DNA from: Candidatus Tayloriibacteriota bacterium
Lineage (GTDB): Bacteria > Patescibacteriota > Minisyncoccia > Phycocordibacterales > UBA11359
NCBI GenBank assembly: GCA_003455555.1
Contig: DMQX01000038.1
Location: forward strand, 1-5,612
DNA length: 5,612 nt
Direction: 5' to 3'
Below, in pieces: positions 1 through 5,584 of this stretch. Position numbers and translations under genes: made by a program. Each line of letters begins with the position of its first letter. The first letter of the stretch is position 1. The notes beneath the pieces were generated by a model, which had not been told where the DNA came from, ran no database searches, and saw only the letters and a program-made list of their open reading frames with translations.

Positions 1-29
1 GTGGGCTCGGAGATGTGTATAAGAGACAG
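1..29 (+). other. Nextera/Tn5 transposase adapter (artefact)
   Basis: These bases match the Illumina Nextera read-2 adapter without its first five bases. Positions 11-29 are the 19-bp Tn5 mosaic end, AGATGTGTATAAGAGACAG. This is library-preparation sequence, not genomic DNA. The genomic insert begins at 30. The same adapter occurs inverted at the other end of the window. Confidence 0.98.
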
Positions 30-32
30 GTT

Positions 33-251
33 TTATTTAGCGTGCAGATCGGTCCACCAGCTGTAACTAATATTCATAAATCCTGCAATCGGCACGTAAA
101 TTATCGCTAGAATAAAAAATAATATTTTATCGGAAATATTTCCCTTGAATAGATTTTGCCACCAAGGATAAGTTAAATGCATAAAAAGTCCCAAAGGTCC
201 GTAGATCGGCATCAAAATAAAAAATAAAATTCTTCTAAAAAGTTTATCCAT
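33..251 (-). CDS. 72-aa Trp-rich membrane protein made of two tandem repeats
   Basis: I do not recognise this family. The 72-residue product has two hydrophobic segments, about residues 8-28 and 43-63, joined by a short polar loop (K36-K42). Residues 8-37 and 43-72 align without gaps at an offset of 35, with 15 of 30 positions identical. Each copy has an ILFFIL start, then IY, P, FM, Y and a WW pair (W30-W31 and W65-W66). Basic residues K3, R6 and R7 precede the first segment, which suggests a cytoplasmic N-terminus. The ATG lies 9 bases after the stop of the upstream 72-aa gene, with an AT-only gap and no Shine-Dalgarno, so it is probably cotranscribed. The TAA stop lies only three bases inside the insert, so the gene is complete but what follows is unknown. 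Its place after a cell-wall hydrolase suggests an envelope role; this is inference. Confidence 0.72.
   Translation of the reverse strand: MDKLFRRILFFILMPIYGPLGLFMHLTYPWWQNLFKGNISDKILFFILAIIYVPIAGFMNISYSWWTDLHAK
36..230 (-). repeat. Tandem 35-codon internal duplication
   Basis: Codons 8-37 (141-230) and 43-72 (36-125) of the 72-aa membrane protein encode similar peptides in direct orientation with a 105-base period. The protein copies share 15 of 30 positions. The DNA has diverged more, with many synonymous and third-position differences, so the duplication looks old and selected at the protein level rather than being a recent slippage event. Confidence 0.72.
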
Positions 252-260
252 AAATATTTA

Positions 261-479
261 TTATTTGATCTGGGTTGAGGTCCAACCAAGTTTATTAACG
301 ATCCAAAGCAAACCTTGTTGAATCCAAGTTATTGCAGTTAAAATTGCATCTTTTACCTGTGGAGAGCTGAAAAAACCCTTAATATTAGCCCTAAAATAGG
401 CAATCAAGATGATCGCGGCCACTATGAGAACCAATGAACCTATAATCCCCTGCTGCGTATTTTTTTTAAGATGTTTCAT
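261..479 (-). CDS. 72-aa single-pass membrane protein with Trp-heptad helix
   Basis: This is a hypothetical protein without a recognised family. A basic N-terminus (K2, K5, K6) is followed by one strongly hydrophobic segment at about residues 12-29. That pattern predicts an N-inside single-pass anchor. A short linker with FFSSP (36-40) leads to a predicted amphipathic helix of about residues 41-66, in which W52, W59 and W66 are spaced exactly seven apart and so fall on one face. The ATG is 12 bases after the M23 peptidase stop, and the gap (AATATAAATGAT) has no Shine-Dalgarno. The next gene, also 72 codons, starts 9 bases after its stop. Small membrane proteins of this layout are common in Parcubacteria-type genomes. 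The position suggests a partner or regulator of the upstream hydrolase, but nothing in the sequence proves this. Confidence 0.75.
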   Translation of the reverse strand: MKHLKKNTQQGIIGSLVLIVAAIILIAYFRANIKGFFSSPQVKDAILTAITWIQQGLLWIVNKLGWTSTQIK

Positions 480-491
480 ATCATTTATATT

Positions 492-1793
492 TTACGGCAA
501 AGGCGGCAAATATGAAAGAGGGTTAAGGTATGCCGGCAAAGGCGCCACAGGCATTATGTAAATACTATTTTTGCAGGCCTTGCTTGGCAAATTGACGATC
601 TGCACGCCTTGGCTGGCCAAGACCGTAAAGTGCAAATGTGGACCGGTGGCATAGCCGGTTTCGCCGCTGAGACCAATCACCTGACCCGTAGTAACTTTTT
701 GCCCAGCCACAACACTAATCACTGACAGGTGACCATAAAGTGTAGAAAGGCCGTTAGGGTGTGTAATGACTACCCATTTTCCCCACGAACCGCCGGGGCA
801 GGCTGTGTCAGTGTTCCCTGTTCCGAGGATGGTTCCGGAAAACGCAGCCATAACGTTAGTGCCAATTGAAGCGGCAAGATCAATTCCTGGGTGGCCATTT
901 CCGTTGTAAAGGACGGCGTGTGTCTGGGCAAAAGTGGTGTTGCCAAAATACTGTGTGATCCTGATGTTCGCTAGCGGCCAAGATAAGGCGCTCGTGCCTG
1001 CACTCGGAACGCTGTTTGGGTCAATGGCGATTTTTAATTTGGACTGATAGTCATTGAGTTCGCTTTGAACGGAAGTTTTTAAGGCAATTTTTTGCGCCAA
1101 TAATTTCTGGTAATTGGCCTCGTCATTTTTGGTTTGGACCAATAATTTATTTTTTTCTTGCGCGGCATATACAACGGCTTTTTGCTGATTAGACAGATCA
1201 CTTTTGAAGCCGACCAGATCCTGCTTGTTCTGCACGGTCGCGGTCTGTTTGTTCTGCAGATCTTGCTTGAGACCCTTAAGTGTTTCTATGCGACTATTGA
1301 CGCTGTTTTGAATCTCAGCCAGATTTTGAACATCGTTAAGAAAATTGGACACACTGGCATTCGCCAACATTGATTCAAGGAACGTCGAATCATCAGCCTG
1401 GTTCATCCGACGCATGGTTTCACCCAAAGCCTCGTTGTTCTGGCCGATTACGTCCTTTTGAGTTTCAATCTGGTTGCCAAGTTTATCTATAGTGAGTTCG
1501 GTGGCCGAGATTTTGTTTTGCGTTTGCGAAATCTGCGCATCCAGTTTCTTTTTGGTGGCATCAAGTGTGCTGATAAGTCCTTTGAGGGTTGCGGCCTGTT
1601 TACTGGTCAGTGAAACTTGAGCTTCATATTGAGCGATCTCTTTTTCCAGTCCGGCGATAGTCGCGTTCCTGGAATCGATTTGCTTTTGAAGGTCATCTAC
1701 TAGTGTTGCATGCGAAATCGTCGGCACAAATAGCTGGAAAGCCAGCGCACCAACGAAAAGAACGGAAAAAATATGAGTTAGCTTTATTTTCAT
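492..1793 (-). CDS. Exported coiled-coil M23 peptidoglycan endopeptidase
   Basis: This 433-residue protein resembles EnvC/NlpD-type murein hydrolases and should act outside the cytoplasmic membrane. Residues 1-29 form a signal peptide (basic MKIK, hydrophobic core, likely cleavage after ISHA). Residues about 31-255 are rich in Gln, Lys and Leu and predicted to be coiled coil, with a break near 130-155 (TFLESMLANASVSNFL) typical of this family. The LytM/M23 domain spans about 270-400. Its zinc ligands are present: H301 and D305 in HPGID, and H388 of the HLH motif. The catalytic histidines H355 (YGHLS) and H386 are also present. The family cuts peptide crosslinks of peptidoglycan. Unlike E. coli EnvC, whose LytM domain is degenerate, this one looks active. 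It has only two cysteines (C332, C407) and a proline-rich tail (415-433). It starts 3 bases after the gltX stop with no Shine-Dalgarno, so it is likely coupled to gltX translation. Confidence 0.93.
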   Translation of the reverse strand: MKIKLTHIFSVLFVGALAFQLFVPTISHATLVDDLQKQIDSRNATIAGLEKEIAQYEAQVSLTSKQAATLKGLISTLDATKKKLDAQISQTQNKISATELTIDKLGNQIETQKDVIGQNNEALGETMRRMNQADDSTFLESMLANASVSNFLNDVQNLAEIQNSVNSRIETLKGLKQDLQNKQTATVQNKQDLVGFKSDLSNQQKAVVYAAQEKNKLLVQTKNDEANYQKLLAQKIALKTSVQSELNDYQSKLKIAIDPNSVPSAGTSALSWPLANIRITQYFGNTTFAQTHAVLYNGNGHPGIDLAASIGTNVMAAFSGTILGTGNTDTACPGGSWGKWVVITHPNGLSTLYGHLSVISVVAGQKVTTGQVIGLSGETGYATGPHLHFTVLASQGVQIVNLPSKACKNSIYIMPVAPLPAYLNPLSYLPPLP

Positions 1794-1796
1794 CAG

Positions 1797-3134
1797 TTAT
1801 GAAAGTTTTTTTATTGCCGCATTTATACGCTCCGTCGCCTGAATTGTGCCAAGGATCGAGATTAGAACAAATGGATCGGGCGACTTGTCTTTGCCGGATA
1901 AAGCGTAACGCAAAGGCCACAGCACCTGGCCTCGGCCTTTTTCGCTGGCATAATCCCATAAAGCAGTTTTTACTTGTTCCGCGGTCGGCTCGGCAGGCAG
2001 TTTTTTAAGGGTTTCAAGAGCAAAATTGAAGTGATTTATGACCACAGAACCATCCGACTCATCTTTCCAGAATAATTTTTCTTTTGGGTAGTCGTCAACA
2101 TTGCTCAAATAATTAAATTCACCGCTTGCGGCTAGGGAATCAATGTCGCTAAAAACCGAAATATGGTCGACGATCGACGGCAACGCTCGTTCCAAAATTT
2201 CACCTTGAGTATTTGGCATTTTTGCCGAAACTATATTCAGAAGTTCCGCGGTGGGCATCTTTTTTATGTATTCCCTATTCAGCCACTTTAGTTTTTCAAC
2301 ATTTAAAATCGCACCGCCTTTTTGAACTTTTTCAATCGTAAACTTCGAGATGAAATCATCGAGACTGAGCAGTTCCTCGTCATTGCCCGGATTCCAGCCA
2401 AGCATACCGATAAAGTTGATCAAAGCTTCCTTTAGGTAGCCTAGCTTTCGATAGTAAGCTAAAGAAACCGCTTCCCCATGCTTACGTTTAGACAATTTTG
2501 ATCGATCTTCGGCCAAAATAAGTGGCAGATGGGCATATACCGGCCGTGGAGCGCCGAGTGCTTCCTGGATGAGTATCTGGCGTGGAGTATTGGAGATATG
2601 GTCCTCACCGCGTATTACATGAGTAATTCCTTCATCAAAATCATCAGCTACGACCGCAAAATGGAAAACCGGTTCATCTAGGCTTTTAGCGATGACAAAA
2701 TCACCAAGCTCGGTCGTATCAAATTCGACATGACCGCGAATCAGGTCGTCAAAAGCAACTTTTTTATTTGGATTTTTGAAGCGGATCACTTCGGCTCGAT
2801 CGCCTTCTTTTTCAATCTTTTCTTTGGAAATATAGGCGGCGCCATTGTCGATCAGTTTTTGTAGATATATTTTATGTTTACCGGCGTGTTCAGATTGGCG
2901 GAAAAATTCGTCGTGTTGAAGACCGAGCCAAACGAGCCCATCCATAATATCTTTTTCAAATTCAGGTGTATTGCGAGCTTTGTCTGTATCTTCGATACGC
3001 AGGACATATTTACCCCCATGTTGTTTTGCGTAAACATAGTTGAAAAGGGCTGTTCGAAGACTGCCTATATGCAAAAAACCCGTTGGCGAGGGTGCAAAAC
3101 GAGTAACAACTTTCGAGTTTGTTTGCAGAGACAT
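1797..3134 (-). CDS. gltX: Glutamyl-tRNA synthetase, compact form
   Basis: This class I synthetase of 445 residues charges tRNA with glutamate in the cytoplasm. The HIGH-like motif is APSPTGFLHIGS (14-25) and the KMSKS-like motif is KLSKR (213-217). IRGEDHISNTPRQ (174-186) is the usual GluRS signature. The C-terminal anticodon-binding region ends with a typical GRGQVLWPLRYALSGKDKSPDPF segment read across 400-422. The protein is shorter than the roughly 470 residues of E. coli or Thermus GluRS. Only 14 residues lie between AY (100-101) and VIRF (116-119), where E. coli carries a cysteine zinc site. The whole protein has no cysteine. If the genome lacks GlnRS, the enzyme is probably non-discriminating and works with GatCAB; the window cannot show this. 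The ATG at 3134 is preceded by TATAAT at a distance of 6 bases and by no Shine-Dalgarno. M23 follows after 3 bases. Confidence 0.96.
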   Translation of the reverse strand: MSLQTNSKVVTRFAPSPTGFLHIGSLRTALFNYVYAKQHGGKYVLRIEDTDKARNTPEFEKDIMDGLVWLGLQHDEFFRQSEHAGKHKIYLQKLIDNGAAYISKEKIEKEGDRAEVIRFKNPNKKVAFDDLIRGHVEFDTTELGDFVIAKSLDEPVFHFAVVADDFDEGITHVIRGEDHISNTPRQILIQEALGAPRPVYAHLPLILAEDRSKLSKRKHGEAVSLAYYRKLGYLKEALINFIGMLGWNPGNDEELLSLDDFISKFTIEKVQKGGAILNVEKLKWLNREYIKKMPTAELLNIVSAKMPNTQGEILERALPSIVDHISVFSDIDSLAASGEFNYLSNVDDYPKEKLFWKDESDGSVVINHFNFALETLKKLPAEPTAEQVKTALWDYASEKGRGQVLWPLRYALSGKDKSPDPFVLISILGTIQATERINAAIKKLS

Positions 3135-3140
3135 AAAAGC

Positions 3141-3149
3141 ATTATAGCA
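3141..3149 (-). promoter_or_regulatory. Extended -10 promoter candidate for gltX
   Basis: The minus strand reads TGCTATAAT in the 24-base gap between murG and gltX, a perfect extended -10 (TGn plus TATAAT at 3141-3146). Only six bases, GCTTTT, separate it from the gltX ATG. Transcription would therefore start at or next to the start codon and give a leaderless mRNA. No -35 box is seen at 17-18 bases (ACGAAG or CACGAA), but extended -10 promoters can work without one. An AT-rich chance match is possible. Confidence 0.45.
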
Positions 3150-3158
3150 TAAGGGTAG

Positions 3159-4286
3159 CTAATCTTCGTGTTGGAGAGCGATAGCAATGATCTCCTGAGC
3201 AATTTTTTCCGAAGCATCATTTTTGGCGAAAGACTTCGCTCCGTCAGCCATTCTTTGCCAAACAACTGGATCGCCGACAATTCGATTGATCTCCGACACT
3301 AGTATATGGGTGCCTAGGTTATTTTCCTCGATCACCTCCGCTCCACCGCTACGTGCATAAGCGAAAGCGTTTGATGTTTGGTCATGACTAACTTCGATAG
3401 GAATTGGAATGATTATTGATGGTTTACCCCAAGCGGCGATTTCAAAAATAGTTGAGCCGGCTCGCGAAATGATCAGGCGGGCTACACCGGCAGCCATACG
3501 CATTTCCAAAGCGTTAAGATATGGCATTGGACGATAATTTGCCGCATCTGGATTGCCACTAAGGACTACCGTTGCGGTCGTGCTGACCTCCTTGAAATTG
3601 TTTTTGCCAGTTTGATGTATGATCTGATATTTACTAACCAGAGTTGGCAATGAATCGATAATGGTGTCGTTAATCGTTTTTGCACCAAGAGAACCGCCAA
3701 CAATAAAAATGGTTGGAATTTCCGGTTTCAATTTTAAATATTCATGCGCACCGACAGTCAGAGGTTCGGAAACTTCTTTTCGTATCGGATTGCCAGTAAA
3801 GGCGACTTTGTCTGCCGGAAAAAATTGCGCTGCGGTTGGATAAGAGATGGCGATACGACGCGCAAATTTTGCCGCCCAAGCGTTGACTCGGCCTGGCTTA
3901 CTGTCGGATTCATGAATTATCACCGGTATGCGGAGAATTTTGGCCGCAAAAAGCACCGGGAAGCTGGCGTACCCGCCTTTACCGAAAACTACATCAGGAT
4001 AAAGTTTGTAAACTGCAATTGTGGCTTTGATTATGCCCCAGGCTGTTTTGAAAAGATCAAAAAAATTCAGGATTGAAAAATAACGGCGCACCTTCCCAGC
4101 TGAGATCGGTCGGTACACAATATTATTTTCAAATAATGCGCGCATGTCATATGGCGTCGGTGCCATGTAATACATATCTGGCGGCAAAAGATGCTGGTCT
4201 CTAACGACTTTGTCGAGTGCTTGCGCGACACCAATGATCGGATAGAAGTGTCCGCCTGTCCCACCGCCGGTAAAAAGTATTTTCAT
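3159..4286 (-). CDS. murG: UDP-GlcNAc:lipid I N-acetylglucosaminyltransferase MurG
   Basis: MurG is a peripheral GT-B (GT28) enzyme on the cytoplasmic face of the membrane. It adds GlcNAc to lipid I to give lipid II, the substrate of FtsW. At 375 residues it is of normal length. The N-terminal domain shows the glycine-rich GGGTGGHFYP loop (7-16), VVFGKGGYASFP (99-110) and HESDSKPGRVN (125-135). GNPIRKEV (165-172) follows. The C-terminal nucleotide-sugar domain has GGSLGA (197-202), HQTGK (224-228), ISRAGSTIFEIAAWGKP (273-289) and HDQTSNA (301-307). The third motif has Asp where E. coli and B. subtilis MurG have Asn in HEQN. There are no cysteines. The gene ends in TAG, 24 bases before gltX, and lies 81 bases after ftsW, the largest gap in the window. 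That gap holds a plausible promoter. The ATG at 4286 opens directly into the glycine loop, which fixes the start. Confidence 0.97.
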   Translation of the reverse strand: MKILFTGGGTGGHFYPIIGVAQALDKVVRDQHLLPPDMYYMAPTPYDMRALFENNIVYRPISAGKVRRYFSILNFFDLFKTAWGIIKATIAVYKLYPDVVFGKGGYASFPVLFAAKILRIPVIIHESDSKPGRVNAWAAKFARRIAISYPTAAQFFPADKVAFTGNPIRKEVSEPLTVGAHEYLKLKPEIPTIFIVGGSLGAKTINDTIIDSLPTLVSKYQIIHQTGKNNFKEVSTTATVVLSGNPDAANYRPMPYLNALEMRMAAGVARLIISRAGSTIFEIAAWGKPSIIIPIPIEVSHDQTSNAFAYARSGGAEVIEENNLGTHILVSEINRIVGDPVVWQRMADGAKSFAKNDASEKIAQEIIAIALQHED

Positions 4287-4302
4287 ATAAGTTTATGCTT
4301 CT

Positions 4303-4331
4303 ATTTTAAACTGCTCTGCCCTTTTTGTCGA
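4303..4331 (-). promoter_or_regulatory. Sigma-70-type promoter candidate for murG
   Basis: In the 81-base ftsW-murG gap the minus strand has TCGACA (4326-4331, five of six to TTGACA), a 17-base spacer and TAAAAT (4303-4308, five of six to TATAAT). The predicted start would lie about 10 bases before the murG ATG, giving a very short leader. This could let murG and the genes after it be transcribed separately from ftsW. A second TATAAT at 4346-4351 has no good -35 partner. Confidence 0.42.
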
Positions 4332-4367
4332 ACCGTAGCTGGGAGATTATATTTTAATGACCATAGA

Positions 4368-5474
4368 TTACGAAACTTTCCTTTGAGTTTTAGAGATATT
4401 TAAAATCATCCCGGCTTCTGCCATCGTGAACATCAAAGCTGTTCCACCATGACTGATAAAGGATAGCGGGATGCCAGTTAGGGGCATAACGCCAATAATT
4501 GCAGCGATGTTTATCATTGCCTGCGCAGCGATCAACGTGACTATGCCGATTGCCAGCAGGCGGCCAAAATTGTCTTTACTCGAAGCGGCGATTTTCAATC
4601 CTCGCAAAGCAAAAAAAACAAAAATTATGACGATGCCGGCAGCGCCGACAAAACCGAACTCCTCGGCCGCCACAGCAAAGATCGAGTCACCGATCGGCTC
4701 GGGCAGAAAACTAAACTTTTGAATGCTCTGACCAAAACCTCGGCCTGTAACTCCACCGGAACCCACAGCAATGAGTGCCTGCTGGATCTGATAGCCCGAA
4801 CCTTGGGAATCGGCGCTTGGATTGAGAAAGGTCGTGAATCGGGCCGCGACATATGGCCTAAAATAAGCCAGTCCGGCAACGGCGACGATGCAGCAAAGAA
4901 AAATGATTCCTACATAGGCCAGCCGGGCGCCTGAAGCGATATAAATGGTAAGCAGTGCGAGGAATATGACTAGAAAAGTACCTGTGTCAGGCTGCTTTAG
5001 CATCAGAACACCAACGCTTATTAGGATGATAAAAAACGGGATCAGGCTTCGCCACGATTGTAGGAGTTTGTCTTTATAGCCGGAGAGTAGTGCTGCCAAA
5101 AAAATGACGGCCGCTATTTTTAGAAATTCCGCTGGTTGAAAAGTATACGGACCAAAAGACAACCAGCGCGTGGCTCCGCCGTGCGCAAAACCGATATGTG
5201 GCACAAAAACCAGCGCGGTTAGAACAAGCGAAGACAGAAAGATGTATGGAGCCATCTTCCGAAAATTTCTGACATCGATATTGGACATCACGATCATTAT
5301 GACGATGCCAAAAACAGCCACAGCTGCTTGCTTCAAAGCAACGGTCGCGAAATTTGCTCCTTCCCTAGCCACCAGACCGAGTGACGCAGAACTAAAGACG
5401 AAAAAACCAACCGCAATGAGAAGCAGTGTTACGAGCAGGAATATTCGGTCGGATTTTCCTTTGGTGATAGCCAT
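4368..5474 (-). CDS. ftsW: Septal peptidoglycan glycosyltransferase FtsW (SEDS family)
   Basis: This 368-residue polytopic membrane protein belongs to the SEDS family, which polymerises lipid II into glycan strands; FtsW does so at the septum with a class B PBP. About ten hydrophobic segments are visible, the first at 11-36. Family motifs are present in order: GGATRWLSFGPYTFQPAEFLKIA read across 99-121, KQPDTGTF (160-167), FLNPSADSQGSGYQIQQ (216-232), the GSGGVTGRGFGQS loop (238-250), LPEPIGDSIFAVAAEEFGF (257-275) and GIPLSFISHGGTALM (334-348). D263 in the LPEPIGD motif matches the catalytic Asp of the family. RodA is very similar; the adjacent mraY end and murG favour FtsW. The start at 5474 leaves a short basic N-terminus before the first helix. 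It lies 25 bases after the mraY stop, with an AT-rich leader and no Shine-Dalgarno, so cotranscription with mraY is likely. Confidence 0.94.
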   Translation of the reverse strand: MAITKGKSDRIFLLVTLLLIAVGFFVFSSASLGLVAREGANFATVALKQAAVAVFGIVIMIVMSNIDVRNFRKMAPYIFLSSLVLTALVFVPHIGFAHGGATRWLSFGPYTFQPAEFLKIAAVIFLAALLSGYKDKLLQSWRSLIPFFIILISVGVLMLKQPDTGTFLVIFLALLTIYIASGARLAYVGIIFLCCIVAVAGLAYFRPYVAARFTTFLNPSADSQGSGYQIQQALIAVGSGGVTGRGFGQSIQKFSFLPEPIGDSIFAVAAEEFGFVGAAGIVIIFVFFALRGLKIAASSKDNFGRLLAIGIVTLIAAQAMINIAAIIGVMPLTGIPLSFISHGGTALMFTMAEAGMILNISKTQRKVS

Positions 5475-5499
5475 TGTTTATATTAAATTGATCAAAAAA

Positions 5500-5584
5500 C
5501 TATATCGGTTTGCCTAGAAATGCGATAGTGACACCGATGATGGCAAAAATAACGGTCAAGATCCAATATCGCATAGTAACTTTG
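5500..5584 (-). CDS. mraY: Probable MraY C-terminus, truncated by the contig end
   Basis: A minus-strand frame is open from the adapter junction to a TAG stop and encodes KVTMRYWILTVIFAIIGV plus nine more residues, ending GKPI. It contains one hydrophobic helix ending near the C-terminus. It resembles the end of MraY, where E. coli has VRFWIISLMLVLIGL a few residues before the stop: the R-aromatic-W-I pattern and the final helix line up. MraY is the integral membrane enzyme that transfers phospho-MurNAc-pentapeptide to undecaprenyl phosphate to make lipid I, the substrate of MurG. Its usual place before ftsW/murG in dcw clusters supports the call. The rest of the gene lies beyond the window. 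The alternative is a free 24-aa peptide starting at the ATG at 5574. That ATG has no Shine-Dalgarno (AAAGTTACT precedes it), which makes the fragment reading better. Confidence 0.72.

Noticed and set aside
1815..1860. TTGGCA and TATAAA at the end of gltX as a promoter for the M23 gene
   Set aside because: The spacer is 19 bases and both elements lie inside coding sequence. The 3-base gap makes cotranscription with gltX more likely.
1693..2008. Open frames on both strands across the gltX/M23 junction (88 aa minus, 101 aa plus)
   Set aside because: They overlap the two well-supported genes in other frames and show no family motifs. Their openness follows from the composition of the real genes.
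3142..3150. Minimal start-stop upstream ORF (ATG CTA TAA) before gltX
   Set aside because: It coincides with the -10 element and has no Shine-Dalgarno. In such AT-rich sequence it is expected by chance.
4310..4340. GGTTCGA in the ftsW-murG gap as a possible tRNA T-loop
   Set aside because: The flanks do not pair into a T stem, and no D or anticodon arm or acceptor stem fits in the 81-base gap.
4346..4351. Perfect TATAAT on the minus strand just after ftsW
   Set aside because: The hexamer 17 bases upstream (TTCGTA) matches TTGACA at only three of six positions and there is no TG extension, so it is not listed as a promoter.
5170..5517. 115-aa plus-strand open frame opposite the ftsW start
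   Set aside because: It is antisense to the conserved N-terminal half of FtsW, has no recognisable domain and no ribosome binding site.
30..5584. Alternative genetic code with UGA read as an amino acid, as in some CPR groups
   Set aside because: No gene needs UGA read-through to stay full length, and Trp is encoded by UGG. The absence of UGA among seven stops is too small a sample to mean more.
30..5584. A new defence or mobile system hidden in the operon
   Set aside because: All large genes are standard peptidoglycan or tRNA synthetase functions. Only the two small membrane genes are unexplained, and nothing in them suggests nuclease, toxin or recombinase activity.
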